A DNA stretch of 64,000 bases from Bacteroidales bacterium (GCA_019454985.1 JACFNF010000006.1:1-64000), one strand, 5' to 3'; counted from the stretch's first letter, positions 17,076-26,422 are shown. Numbers and translations: made by a program. The notes: generated by a model not told the origin, from the letters alone.

Positions 17076-17110
17076 AAAAACGGCTGCCCCGGTATTTCAT
17101 CGTGTATTTC

Positions 17111-18778
17111 TTATCTGTTCGGGTCAAACCCTGACCATTCGATGCCGGATAATTCGGCCAGCTCCCGATGCCATGTTGCCAAATCATGCTTGTTGAACTG
17201 TTTCAGATGTGTATGTCCGCATGCCCGTGCCATTACCTTCATTAAAGTGATACTGGCATCGAAGAAATTGAACAAGCGTTTGGAAGCGATTCCGATATCT
17301 AGGCGTTTTCTCAGCTCCGGATCTTGTGTGGCTATGCCGGAAGGGCAACGATTTGTATTGCAGATGCGTGCACCTACACATCCGATTGCCTGCATGGCCG
17401 AATTTGCCAATGCCACTCCGTCAGCCCCCAAAGCCATTGCTTTGATGAAATCCATATGCGTACGCAAGCCGCCGGTGGCAATTAAAGTGATCTTTCCGCT
17501 CATTCCCATCTGGTCCAATTTGTGACGTGCCCTTGCCAAAGCCGGGATGGTGGGAACTGAAATGTGGTCTCTGAACATCAGAGGCGCATCACCTGTTCCT
17601 CCGCCCCGCCCGTCCAGAATAATGTAATCAGCACCTGCTTTGACGGCAAATTCAATGTCTTCTTCCACATGTTGCGCACTCATTTTAAAGCCTACGGGTA
17701 TTCCGCCTGTCAATTTGCGAACGTGGTTTGCGAATTTGGCAAAATCCTCCGTACTGTGCAAATCCGGGAAGGTTGGAGGAGAGTCTGCATTTTTACCTTC
17801 GGGAATACCTCTAATTTCCGATATGCGGCCTACGTTTTTGGAACCCGGCAGATGCCCTCCTGTTCCCGTTTTGGCAGATTGTCCGCCTTTGAAATGAAGT
17901 GCCTGGATTTTGGGCAGCAGATCATCACTGTATCCAAACTTGGCAGAGGCATACTCCAGCATGAATCTCGAATTTGCTTCGTTGGCTTCGGGTAGCATTC
18001 CTCCTTCTCCGGAGGCGATGGCGGTTCCGGCCATTTCTGCTCCCATTGCCAAGGATAACACAGCCTCTTCCGAAAGGGCACCAAAGCTCATATCGCTGAC
18101 AAGCAACGGAATTTTAAGCACCAAGGGTTTTTTGGCCATGGGACCAATGACCAATTCGGTTCCTACCTCCACATCTTCCATTAAAGGTTGTTTTGCAAAT
18201 TGGGCAGTCATGATCTGGATATCGTTCCAATCTGGCAACTCATGTCTTGGAACTCCCATTGCTCCCATTTCACCGTATTGCCCCAGGCGACTCAGACCGT
18301 ATTGCGCCAAATGATGGATTAATTCGACAGTAGGCTCTATATCCGTAGATTTTGCTTTTGGCATTTTCGGGTTGCTCAGCGGCTCATTTGCATTTTCCGT
18401 TTTCGTTGCGGCTGGTGTTTCTTTAGGAGCTGCTTCTTCTTTTTCCATCACAATACCATCATCGGGTTCCCCATGCTGATGATATTGATAGTCGGGAAGA
18501 ATGAACTCTTTGGTGACTTTTTCTTCGGGGACCTGCCTGTGACGACCATCACAGTAGGGTTGATCGAGGGTTTGTTTGCATTGACACAGCCAAACGGGGC
18601 CATCCTGAGTTGCAGTAAATGCTACCGGCGTGATTCCGGTACCTTTGTGCGAGCCGTCGCAATAAGGTTGTGACTTCGAACGGCCACAACGGCACCAATG
18701 ATAGGTTTGTCCCTTTTTTACCTGAACCTCTGTAGGTTTGTTGTCGGCAATCACAGGTCTTTTTCTTTTCTGTTCCAT
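17111..18778 (-). CDS. Tandem CDGSH iron-sulfur domains fused to a glutamate-synthase-like FMN domain
   Basis: 555 residues. Two CDGSH iron-sulfur motifs lie at the N-terminus: C29, C31, C40, H44 (CRCGRSKSQPYCDGSH) and C65, C67, C76, H80 (CQCKQTLDQPYCDGRH); each has the 3-Cys/1-His set that binds a 2Fe-2S cluster. An acidic/Ala-rich linker follows. From about residue 150 the protein is a glutamate-synthase catalytic barrel (PF01645 type) with GEGGM, KGGQSAKTGTGGHLPG, ILDGRGGGTGDAP and ATGGLRT, which contact FMN and substrate. A CVGARICNTNRCPSG cluster motif (C467, C473, C478) matches the 3Fe-4S site of glutamate synthase. No glutaminase domain is present. It is probably a cytoplasmic FMN/Fe-S oxidoreductase; whether it makes glutamate is doubtful. 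It is transcribed alone. Confidence 0.9.
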   Translation of the reverse strand: MEQKRKRPVIADNKPTEVQVKKGQTYHWCRCGRSKSQPYCDGSHKGTGITPVAFTATQDGPVWLCQCKQTLDQPYCDGRHRQVPEEKVTKEFILPDYQYHQHGEPDDGIVMEKEEAAPKETPAATKTENANEPLSNPKMPKAKSTDIEPTVELIHHLAQYGLSRLGQYGEMGAMGVPRHELPDWNDIQIMTAQFAKQPLMEDVEVGTELVIGPMAKKPLVLKIPLLVSDMSFGALSEEAVLSLAMGAEMAGTAIASGEGGMLPEANEANSRFMLEYASAKFGYSDDLLPKIQALHFKGGQSAKTGTGGHLPGSKNVGRISEIRGIPEGKNADSPPTFPDLHSTEDFAKFANHVRKLTGGIPVGFKMSAQHVEEDIEFAVKAGADYIILDGRGGGTGDAPLMFRDHISVPTIPALARARHKLDQMGMSGKITLIATGGLRTHMDFIKAMALGADGVALANSAMQAIGCVGARICNTNRCPSGIATQDPELRKRLDIGIASKRLFNFFDASITLMKVMARACGHTHLKQFNKHDLATWHRELAELSGIEWSGFDPNR

Positions 18779-19306
18779 ATGGGTTTTGGTTTATTTTGAT
18801 TGGAAAATCATTTTCTTTTCAAAATTGCCAAATTTTGTTCAATCAGGCAAAACTTTTTGTTGTTGTTCGATAGGAAGGCTTTTGAAAATTCAACGTTGTT
18901 GCGAAAGATTCATTTCAATTCCATTTTGGTTCGATTGGAAGGTCTGTAAGTTGGTGAACGAAGTGCCTTATCTTGATCTTGTAGTTGCCGAAAGCGGATA
19001 CTGATAGTTCACCGGTAAGGTGTTCTTTTCGGGCTTGGTTAAACTAAGATGTATTCTGAATCTCATCTTTTGCAGATTTGTTGAGGCGGTCTGAAACCTT
19101 GATTGTGGTTGGTTTTTGTATATTTTCTCAGGAAAAAGTTTATCTCATCCTGTTCTTAGCAAAGATATAGGCTGCCTTTTGATAAAACAAAGCTTTAAAC
19201 CTCTTAATTTTTAGATGTTGATAACTTTTCAATGAGCTGCCCAAGCGCCTGACCGTTTCGAAGCCGGGCAGCCATGCCGCCAGATAAGTTCTATCAAATG
19301 TGTTTG

Positions 19307-19426
19307 ATGTTTAATGAGAAGCCGGACAATGCGCATGAGGCTTGGAACAACTTGGATGAGACTTCGGGCAAATTGGATGAAGCTTGGTTCAGCTTGCATG
19401 AGGCTTCAGACAAATGCATGGAATAG
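19307..19426 (+). CDS. Candidate 39-residue heptad-repeat micro-ORF
   Basis: ATG 19307 to TAG 19424-19426 encodes 39 residues. After a short start (MFNEKPDNA) it is built of heptads: HEAWNNL, DETSGKL, DEAWFSL, HEASDKC, ending ME. Leu or Cys closes each unit, with acidic and Ala residues in fixed positions, so it could form a short amphipathic helix. The opposite strand is also open through the repeat and reads as heptads of the kind LSEASCK. Because repeats of 21 bp keep any frame open, coding is not proven. No ribosome-binding site or nearby operon partner is evident. Confidence 0.35.
   Translation: MFNEKPDNAHEAWNNLDETSGKLDEAWFSLHEASDKCME
19329..19420. repeat. 21-bp tandem repeat, four degenerate copies
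   Basis: Four consecutive units of about 21 bp share the pattern (C/G)ATGA(G/A)(G/A)CTT, then a variable middle and an ending close to (A/C)(A/G)(A/C)TTG; the fourth is one base shorter. The period equals seven codons, so both strands give heptad peptides. It stands isolated in a non-coding spacer. Confidence 0.8.
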
Positions 19427-19595
19427 TTGTCGCAAACCCAAGTATGAATTTTTCCTGCACCCTGTTTAACAGCAAGAGTTGACGCGAAATCCTCCAATTG
19501 CAGGTGAATTTTCGGTTTGTACTAATAATATATTATTCTTCTATGCCGATTTTGTTGCTGCTAAATCTTTTAAGGGAGTTTTATATGCGTTGAAT

Positions 19596-19623
19596 AAAAA
19601 AAAGTCCGGCAATGCCGGACTTT
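19596..19623 (-). terminator. Terminator of the RND efflux operon
   Basis: AAAGTCCGGC (19601-19610) and GCCGGACTTT (19614-19623) form a perfect 10-bp stem with a 3-nt loop. On the reverse strand a run of eight T follows. It lies about 90 bp beyond the stop of the leftward RND gene. Confidence 0.85.
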
Positions 19624-19710
19624 CACTTTTCGTTTCAATTCTGAAACTCAACGGATAGCTCTATTTTCGATGGGTTGTTTTCATTTTAATAAACAACACT
19701 TGATTCGTCG

Positions 19711-22700
19711 CTATTTTTTGGGTTTTCCAAATTTTTCTTTCGTTCGATCCACGAGATAATACACCATTGGAACTAAATAAACGGTCAGGACCAGTGAAGA
19801 GAGAAGTCCGCCAATAATGACCCATGCCAGACCGTTTTTCCATTCCGAAGCAGTTCCGCTGGCAAGAGCGATAGGTAACATTCCGATAGCCATTGAGAGA
19901 GTCGTCATCATGATCGGACGCATACGGCCTTTTCCTGCTTCAATCAATGCCTCTCTGAAGTGCATTCCGCCAGCCTTCATCTGGTTTGTGAAGTCCACAA
20001 TCAGGATTGAGTTTTTGGTAACTAACCCCATCAGCATGATTAGGCCTAAGAGCGAAAACACACTCAAATTACTCATGGTCAGGTTAAGCACTAAAAACGC
20101 GCCGATGGCAGCAACCGGGATTCCGAAAAGGGCAACGAAAGGATAGATATAACTATCGTAGAGGGCGACCATAATCAGATATATCAGGATGAACGAGATG
20201 AGCAAGACCGATCCTAAAGCGCCGAAGCTCTCGTTTTGCATTTTCACGTCGCTTCCCCAGGTCATTTGTACGCCCTCCGGCAACGGGTTGTTTTTCACAT
20301 AGTTCACAACATCATCAGCCACTGTTCCAGAAGGCCGCCCCAAGGCATCCGCCGTAAGAGTAACAGCCGATTGTCGGTCTAAACGTTCCAGGAGCGAAGG
20401 TGAATTTTCGCGCTCAATGTTTGCAAACTGCGACACTTCGATCGGAATACCGTTCGGATTAACGATAGTGAGTTGATTCACATCATCATAATTCATCCGG
20501 TCAAAATCGTCTAACCAAATCCTCACAGGATATTCAGTTCCATTTTCGGTGAGGGTGGCATCGTCATTTCCGGTGAAAGCCGTGCGTAGGTTCAGCCCAA
20601 CGTAAGCAGTGCTCAGTCCAAGGCGCTGCATCTTATCTTTATCAGGAATAACTTTAAATTCCGGGCTCCCCTCTTCCACCGAAAGTCGGACGTTGTCGGC
20701 ACCTGGAATGCCTTCAATGACGGATTGATAGTGCTGGGCAATCTGCATCACTTGTGCCGGGTCGCCTCCGCTGAACGTAATTTCTATGGGTGCAGTACGT
20801 GGCACCAGCCCTAAAGCCGTAATCGAAATATTAATCCCCGGATAATCGTGCGCCACTTGTTTACGCAAACGCTCCATCACTGCTTCGGTAGATTCGTTTT
20901 TACGTTCTTTTTTGGGCTTCAACTGAATGGTGTATTCTGTTTTGTTGGCTGCCCCAACGCCCAGACTGCCAATTCCGGTACTTGGCCCGCCCACATTGCT
21001 GAAAAGTGTGGCCACTTCGGGCTGTTGAAGGAGGTAATCCTCTATCTGAAGCGAAACCAGATTGTTTTGATTGAGCGATGTGCTTTTATCAAACTCCAGC
21101 GCCATCCTGAATTTTCCCTGATCGCCAGTGGCTATCAGCTCCTTACCAACAATTCCCAGGCGCATCATGCCAAAAGTAGCGACAAAAAGAATGAGTACGA
21201 TTCCTGTAAAAATTAATTTATGGTTCAACACCCAATCCAATTGACGGCCATAAGCCTGGATGAATCGTTCCAACTGGCGTTCAAACCACAAAAGGAAACG
21301 GTTCAGGTGGTTGACAGGCTGCAAATCGTCCTTCTTCCCAATACGCGACGACAACCAGGGTGTGAGAGTAAACCCAACCAGCAAGCTCGTCAGTACCGTC
21401 GTAATAACCACCACTGAAAACTGTTTGAGCATATCGGCCACAAAAACCTGTAAAAACAAAATGGGGACAAACACCACTACGTCAACCAAGGTGATGGACA
21501 CGGCCGAGAAGCCGATCTCCATTCGTCCTTCGATGGAGGCTTTTCGCTTTTCTTTACCCATATCTAAATGGCGCTGAATGTTTTCGAGAACAACGGTAGC
21601 ATCGTCAACCAACACTCCAATCACCAACGACATAGCCAAAAGAGTCATCAGGTTAAGTGTATATCCCAGCAGCCACATCATCGCAAAAGCCGTCACGAGC
21701 GAAGTCGGGATTGCCACCGCAACAATGATTGCGTTCCGGAAGCTCCTCAAAAACAGATACATCACAAGCGAAACCAAGATAACAGCCATGATCAAATCCA
21801 CGACAACCGAGTTGACTGCCGCAATGGTGTTATCCGTACTGTCGTCCGTCACCACAAATTTCACATCTGACTGAATGTTTGAGGCTTCGATGGCGGCAAA
21901 TTTTTCCCTGACCAATTTCGACACATCAACGGCATTGGCATCGCCTTGCTTTTTTATCATCAGGCCAATTCCATCCTGGCCATTGAATCGGCTCATCGAG
22001 CTGATTTCTTTCACGCCATCGGTCACCTCGGCCACGTCTTTCAAATAAACGGGGCTGCCGGGTTGGGGCATGGCCACCTGTACGTTTTTGATATCTTCGA
22101 CAGTTTCAAATTTCCCTACTAAACGTACTAAACTGCTCTCGCTTTCAGTTTTCACACTGCCCGCCGGCAAATCAATGCCCGAACGGTTGACGGCTTCCAC
22201 CACCTGAGCTAGCGAAATACGATACAGCTTAAGCTTTTCTTTATCAACCTTCACCTGTATCTCGCGCTCCTCGCCTCCAAGCACCGTGATCTCGGCAACT
22301 CCTTTGAGTTGCTGTACCTGGGGAAGAAAGTCATCCTTCATCCGTTGATAAAAAACCGTAGCAGGCATATTGCTCGTGGCGCTAACCGACATGATGGGCA
22401 GGTCGTTGGGCGATACCTTGCTCATCACCGGGTTTTGGATATCTTTCGGCAGGTCTTTGCGGATATTGTCAATATAGCGCTGCGCATCTTGCATCGCCTG
22501 GTCTAAGTCGGTACCATATTTCAGGTTGGCAATAATCACCGAGGCGTTGGGCAACGACTTGGTTACCAAATAGTCAACACCTTCCAGATTGGACAGTGCA
22601 TCTTCAATTTTTCGCGAAACCGATGTTTCTACCTCATTGGGTTCGGCGCCGGGATAGATGGTACGGATGACCACAACCGGCTGATTGAAATCGGGCATCA

Positions 22701-22806
22701 ACTCATAACTGAGATTTTTAAACCCAATCACTCCCAATAGGGCAAACACGCTGAAAAGCACAATAATCAGCGAAGGTCGGCGGATGGATATTTCTGTGAT
22801 ATTCAT
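19711..22806 (-). CDS. RND-family multidrug efflux transporter (AcrB/HAE1-like)
   Basis: The 1031-residue length is normal for the family. The N-terminus MNITEISIRRPSLIIVLFSV is the first helix typical of RND pumps, and 12 membrane helices are arranged as two halves with two large periplasmic loops. The proton-relay pair lies in VIGVLVDDATVVLEN (two Asp), and the matching Lys is in GLVTKNSILIVDFTNQ, so it is a proton-driven inner-membrane exporter of small molecules. It is the last gene of the operon tetR-lipoprotein-cytochrome-tolC-mfp-rnd, 15 bp after the membrane-fusion gene. Substrate range cannot be read; a heavy-metal type is less likely because the motif pattern is HAE1-like. Confidence 0.95.
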   Translation of the reverse strand: MNITEISIRRPSLIIVLFSVFALLGVIGFKNLSYELMPDFNQPVVVIRTIYPGAEPNEVETSVSRKIEDALSNLEGVDYLVTKSLPNASVIIANLKYGTDLDQAMQDAQRYIDNIRKDLPKDIQNPVMSKVSPNDLPIMSVSATSNMPATVFYQRMKDDFLPQVQQLKGVAEITVLGGEEREIQVKVDKEKLKLYRISLAQVVEAVNRSGIDLPAGSVKTESESSLVRLVGKFETVEDIKNVQVAMPQPGSPVYLKDVAEVTDGVKEISSMSRFNGQDGIGLMIKKQGDANAVDVSKLVREKFAAIEASNIQSDVKFVVTDDSTDNTIAAVNSVVVDLIMAVILVSLVMYLFLRSFRNAIIVAVAIPTSLVTAFAMMWLLGYTLNLMTLLAMSLVIGVLVDDATVVLENIQRHLDMGKEKRKASIEGRMEIGFSAVSITLVDVVVFVPILFLQVFVADMLKQFSVVVITTVLTSLLVGFTLTPWLSSRIGKKDDLQPVNHLNRFLLWFERQLERFIQAYGRQLDWVLNHKLIFTGIVLILFVATFGMMRLGIVGKELIATGDQGKFRMALEFDKSTSLNQNNLVSLQIEDYLLQQPEVATLFSNVGGPSTGIGSLGVGAANKTEYTIQLKPKKERKNESTEAVMERLRKQVAHDYPGINISITALGLVPRTAPIEITFSGGDPAQVMQIAQHYQSVIEGIPGADNVRLSVEEGSPEFKVIPDKDKMQRLGLSTAYVGLNLRTAFTGNDDATLTENGTEYPVRIWLDDFDRMNYDDVNQLTIVNPNGIPIEVSQFANIERENSPSLLERLDRQSAVTLTADALGRPSGTVADDVVNYVKNNPLPEGVQMTWGSDVKMQNESFGALGSVLLISFILIYLIMVALYDSYIYPFVALFGIPVAAIGAFLVLNLTMSNLSVFSLLGLIMLMGLVTKNSILIVDFTNQMKAGGMHFREALIEAGKGRMRPIMMTTLSMAIGMLPIALASGTASEWKNGLAWVIIGGLLSSLVLTVYLVPMVYYLVDRTKEKFGKPKK

Positions 22807-22821
22807 TTTAAACAGTTTTCG

Positions 22822-23892
22822 TTATTTTACAATCACATTGGCACCATCGTAAAGGTTAATCAGGCCACGGGTTACAACAACATCCCCTGCATTTAAGCCC
22901 GACTTTACGACCGATTTATTTTCAATATTCATCAGTACTTCAATCTTTTGTTGCACTGCTTTTCCGTTGCTGACAATGTAAACCACGGGTTCGGTGCTGC
23001 TTCCGCTAATGGCCAAGGTAGGAATCATAATTCCCATTTCTGACATTGTATTATTGAGATGAACTTTCCCAAACATGCCCGATTTAAACTTTTGCGAGTT
23101 GCTGTTCCGGACAAGGAACTGAACAGGGAAACTGCTTCCCATATTGGATTTGCTGCCTATCATGATTGCTTTTCCTTCTAATTGATCTTCTTTGTAAGCA
23201 TCGGCAGTCACTAAATATTTCTCGCCTGTAACAAAAAGTGGCAAGTCGGCTTCGCTGACGTTAACGGTAAATTTCAACTCCGAAATATCCGTGATTTGCA
23301 GCAGGGGCATTCCCGGGGCAGCGAAGGCTCCCACCTCGCTCAGTTTTGCGGTAACAACACCATTAAATGGCGCATACACAGTGGTTTTACTGATTTGTTC
23401 CAAGAGAGTAGCTTTTTGCACACGCGCTGCTTTGAGCCCAAGGTCAGCCTTTTCGAGTTGAACACCTTGAACTGCATCGGCAGCGGCTAAAACTGTAAAG
23501 CGTGCCACATCTGCTTCCAAACCTTCAATCTGCACTTCAACCGATTGCAACTGCAACTTCAGCAAGGCGTTATCAAGTTGGATTAAAGGCTGCCCTTTGT
23601 GTACTACATCGCCCACATCGGCATACATGGCATTGATTTTCCCTTGCATCTCGGCGCTCACCCGTGTTTCGCGTAACGGCTCAAAGGTTCCCGGATAGGA
23701 CAATGCAGCGGCTATAGCTTCGGCCTTCACGGTGATGGCCTCAACAGAAATAGCCTGCTCCTTGTCGTAATGATAAACCTGCCCAAGAGTGGTCTCACGG
23801 TTTTTAGCTATGCGAGCCACTAAAGCCACTAATGAAATCAGTACAAGAATGATAATCAGGCCTTTTTTGAAATTCGTTTTTTTTGTTTTCAT
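22822..23892 (-). CDS. RND efflux periplasmic adaptor (membrane fusion protein)
   Basis: 356 residues. An N-terminal membrane anchor (GLIIILVLISLVALVA, residues 12-27) is followed by a lipoyl-like half (MYADVGDVVHKGQPLIQLDN), an alpha-helical hairpin (about 110-165), a second lipoyl half (VYAPFNGVVTAKLSEVGAFAAPG is the hinge region) and beta-barrel/MP domains. It links the RND pump to TolC across the periplasm. The start lies 8 bp after the TolC gene and the stop 15 bp before the pump gene, so the three are co-transcribed. No lipobox is visible, so it is probably anchored by the helix. Confidence 0.93.
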   Translation of the reverse strand: MKTKKTNFKKGLIIILVLISLVALVARIAKNRETTLGQVYHYDKEQAISVEAITVKAEAIAAALSYPGTFEPLRETRVSAEMQGKINAMYADVGDVVHKGQPLIQLDNALLKLQLQSVEVQIEGLEADVARFTVLAAADAVQGVQLEKADLGLKAARVQKATLLEQISKTTVYAPFNGVVTAKLSEVGAFAAPGMPLLQITDISELKFTVNVSEADLPLFVTGEKYLVTADAYKEDQLEGKAIMIGSKSNMGSSFPVQFLVRNSNSQKFKSGMFGKVHLNNTMSEMGIMIPTLAISGSSTEPVVYIVSNGKAVQQKIEVLMNIENKSVVKSGLNAGDVVVTRGLINLYDGANVIVK

Positions 23893-23900
23893 GTTCGTAA

Positions 23901-25235
23901 CTATTTAACTTTTGAGATATTTCCAGTGAGTTTTTTCAATTCTAAGTCGGCTTTCAGATAATCCACCACAGCCGAAAGATAGTTTTGCTGCGACTGCATC
24001 AATGCCTGATCGGCAAGCAAAACATCGGTCAGACTTGCCACCCCTTCTTTCTGTTGAAGCACAGTCTGGTCGTAAATCGTTTGAGCCAAATGCATTTGTC
24101 CATCAAGATCCGTTATATTCTTCCAGGCCACAATGCGCTGTCGGCGGGCATTGTCGGTCTGCATGGCATTTCGGTCGGCCACAAGCTGATGCTGCAATTC
24201 GTTCGACTTGATTTCTAAAAATTTCTGCCGCGATTTGCGGTAAGAAACAGTGCCGTTGAACAAAGGATAAGTCAGTTGCACACCGGCAAAACTTACCTGA
24301 TAGAAGTCGAGAAAATCATTTGGTTTTTTATCATAACCAAAACCTGTTGTTCCGTAGGAGGCTATCAGGCTTAGCGATGGCAGGTAGCGGCTGTGGTCAA
24401 TGGTTCTTTTTTCGGATTTCAACAATTTGTTTTGCGCCTCCACTATCTTTAGGTCAAGTGAGTGCAAAAGGGGGACTTCGCCAGCTTGCTCAAAAAAGAT
24501 TTCGGTGGCAATGTTCAGTGGCATCTCAAGAGGTCGGCCCATTGTAATTTTCAGGCTATTGAGAACCATAGCATATTTATTCTCAACGTTTTCCCTGAGC
24601 GTCGAAAGCTGTTGATACTGAAGCTCCACTTTGTCGGCATCGGTTCCTTTGGCAAGCAACTGACCCTGCAACAGCCGCATATTTTTTAGCAAGCTCGCCG
24701 TATTCACAAGATTGCTGTCAATGAACTGAAGCTGGTGATATAGAATCTGGGCATTATAAAAAAGCGTGGTTACATCATAAATCACATCTTCTTCGGCTTT
24801 CTGAACTTGTAGCTCGGTTAAATCACCGGCCGCTTGAGTAGTTTTGATGGCGCCAATGATCTGAGGCTGATACAATGGCATAGCCAACAACAAGTTAGCA
24901 TTGATGTTGTGGGGCACACCAAACTGCACTTCTTTGAATTGCCATTCCGGTGCAGCCGGGTTGAAGGTTGACAAAGGCATCAATTGATGCGGCAGCTCTG
25001 AAAAATATTTGTAATCAGCATTGAACGTAAGCTTTGGAATCAGATTTGCCGTGGCTTCGCTCTGTCGTTGCCGGCCAATGGCCACGTTGTTTCGGCTGAT
25101 TTGCAGGTTTCTGTTATATTGCAGCGCCGTATCCACACACTGGCTCAATGTCCAGGCTTCCTGCGAATGCAAGCTGTTCCAGCCAAAAAGTAAAATGAGA
25201 CTGAACAAAAGTTTGTGAATGTTAACTAACTTCAT
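23901..25235 (-). CDS. TolC-family outer membrane efflux protein
   Basis: 444 residues with a signal peptide (LLFSLILLFGWNSLHSQ) and the family opening WTLSQCVDTALQYNRNLQISRNN. Two similar halves rich in long amphipathic helices match outer-membrane factor repeats (the second begins near LHSLDLKIVEAQNKLLKSE). It forms the outer-membrane exit duct for the adjacent adaptor and pump. It is separated from the preceding cytochrome gene by 115 bp holding a strong inverted repeat, so its expression may be partly uncoupled from the first three genes of the operon. Confidence 0.92.
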   Translation of the reverse strand: MKLVNIHKLLFSLILLFGWNSLHSQEAWTLSQCVDTALQYNRNLQISRNNVAIGRQRQSEATANLIPKLTFNADYKYFSELPHQLMPLSTFNPAAPEWQFKEVQFGVPHNINANLLLAMPLYQPQIIGAIKTTQAAGDLTELQVQKAEEDVIYDVTTLFYNAQILYHQLQFIDSNLVNTASLLKNMRLLQGQLLAKGTDADKVELQYQQLSTLRENVENKYAMVLNSLKITMGRPLEMPLNIATEIFFEQAGEVPLLHSLDLKIVEAQNKLLKSEKRTIDHSRYLPSLSLIASYGTTGFGYDKKPNDFLDFYQVSFAGVQLTYPLFNGTVSYRKSRQKFLEIKSNELQHQLVADRNAMQTDNARRQRIVAWKNITDLDGQMHLAQTIYDQTVLQQKEGVASLTDVLLADQALMQSQQNYLSAVVDYLKADLELKKLTGNISKVK

Positions 25236-25285
25236 GGGTAAAAAAATTTAGATTGATTCGAGATGTTTTTTATTGATCAGGTTTG

Positions 25286-25319
25286 GCTTGAGGCGGAATC
25301 AAAAAATCCCGCCTCAAGC
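25286..25319. repeat. 11-bp inverted repeat inside the efflux operon
   Basis: GCTTGAGGCGG (25286-25296) and CCGCCTCAAGC (25309-25319) pair perfectly around a 12-nt loop. It lies between the cytochrome and tolC genes. No T-run follows on the reverse strand, so it looks more like an mRNA-processing or attenuation hairpin than a full terminator. Confidence 0.6.
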
Positions 25320-25350
25320 TTCTGCTGTTTGGAGATCAGATGATTTCTTT

Positions 25351-25953
25351 TTATTTCAACTTTTTCTTTGTTTTGGCAACCAACAGTTCATTGTCGCCGC
25401 CGATCATTTTGGACACTACCACTTTTTTGTCGGCCACTTCGGCTAAGATGATACCTCCAAAATGCACAATGACAAAAAACGGGAACCAAAACAGTCCGAG
25501 TTTATGTAAAGATTCGACCTGTTCGTGCAATTGAGGGAAAAATCCCTGTTTCAGGATGATACCTGTGGTGGCCGACACGAATACAAAGGCATAAAACCCG
25601 ATATAAACTATTCCCTGCATTCGTTCTTTTGCGGATAGTTTTTTTTCAAACGGATTTGGAAACCGGATTCCTTTGACCCACATATAAATCAGGCGGGCGA
25701 CCAATGAAAATATCACAATATGAGCCACTACCACATGCCACTGCCACATGGGTTCGCGGATGGCTTTGGCAATTTCGCTCATTTGTGCGTCTGTAAGCAC
25801 AGAATTTGTCTTTTCACGGATAGTTGAAACGATCAGTAACTTGTTCATCCAGAACATTCTCAAAAATCCGGTGAGAAACAAAATAGGCATAGCCAATGCC
25901 ATCAGCCAATGCAGAATCCGGTGAAAGACAGTGTACTTTGGGATTGTTTCCAT
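25351..25953 (-). CDS. Cytochrome b561/b6-like diheme membrane protein
   Basis: 200 residues with four hydrophobic segments (about 15-35, 72-92, 113-135 and 152-172). Histidines sit in or next to these: H11 and H15 (FHRILHW), H73 and H78 (WHVVVAHIV), H143 and H150, and H164 (FVIVHFGG). This is the layout of the prokaryotic cytochrome b561/Ni-hydrogenase cytochrome b family (PF01292), which moves electrons across the inner membrane through two hemes. The positively charged tail (AKTKKKLK) should be cytoplasmic. It lies 13 bp after a His-rich lipoprotein gene and upstream of the TolC-MFP-RND genes. The electron donor and acceptor are unknown. Confidence 0.82.
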   Translation of the reverse strand: METIPKYTVFHRILHWLMALAMPILFLTGFLRMFWMNKLLIVSTIREKTNSVLTDAQMSEIAKAIREPMWQWHVVVAHIVIFSLVARLIYMWVKGIRFPNPFEKKLSAKERMQGIVYIGFYAFVFVSATTGIILKQGFFPQLHEQVESLHKLGLFWFPFFVIVHFGGIILAEVADKKVVVSKMIGGDNELLVAKTKKKLK

Positions 25954-25966
25954 TTTCTGCGTTTTT

Positions 25967-26422
25967 TTATTTGAAATAGATGTTGTAAGTATTATATGAT
26001 TCGTGAATATGGTTCACTATCTCGGCAGCTTTTGCTGTATCGGTTTCATTGTCGAGGTCGTTCACCAATCCCAGAAGCGGATGCAGCCATTTGTGAAGTT
26101 CATCGTGAGCCTTACCGTCCATTGTACAGCTTTCAATCAGTCCGCTGTTTTGATTTTTCAACTTTAGTGCCAATTCTTTGAAATCGGTTTTTCCTTCGTT
26201 GATGAATTGTTCTACGATTTCGGCACCTTTGAGTACAAAGGGCTTCATCTCATCGTTGACAAGCCATTTTTCGCCATTATCCAGCTCTAAGGCTTCATCC
26301 GGATCGCCGTGATGATGTTTTTCGGCCTGAATGGTTTCGGTTTGTTGCGCAGGTGGATTGGTGGGATGGCCGCAGCTCCATAATAAGAAGCCAAAAAGCG
26401 ACAAAAAGAGAATGTTTCTCAT
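25967..26422 (-). CDS. Small His-rich lipoprotein, possible four-helix heme or metal protein
   Basis: 151 residues. The N-terminus MRNILFLSLFGFLLWSCG is a lipoprotein signal with the lipidated Cys at 17. A low-complexity linker with H36-H38 follows. The rest is predicted helical and holds C99-T-M101, then H106, H110 and H114 spaced one turn apart, and H138/H140 near the end (HIHESYNTYNIYF). The order of helices is loosely like cytochrome b562/c', but the resemblance is weak and no CXXCH is present. It probably sits in the periplasm facing the cytochrome b561-like protein encoded next. I do not recognise the family with certainty. Confidence 0.7.
   Translation of the reverse strand: MRNILFLSLFGFLLWSCGHPTNPPAQQTETIQAEKHHHGDPDEALELDNGEKWLVNDEMKPFVLKGAEIVEQFINEGKTDFKELALKLKNQNSGLIESCTMDGKAHDELHKWLHPLLGLVNDLDNETDTAKAAEIVNHIHESYNTYNIYFK

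Larger units (their letters stand above)
18779..19710. other. Long intergenic region, largely non-coding
   Basis: About 930 bp between two leftward genes. The right part holds the RND-operon terminator (19596-19623) and a 21-bp tandem repeat with a small ORF (19307-19426). The rest (18779-19300 and 19430-19590) is AT-rich, and I see no convincing gene, RNA or promoter beyond what the CDGSH fusion gene must have near its start. Confidence 0.6.
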
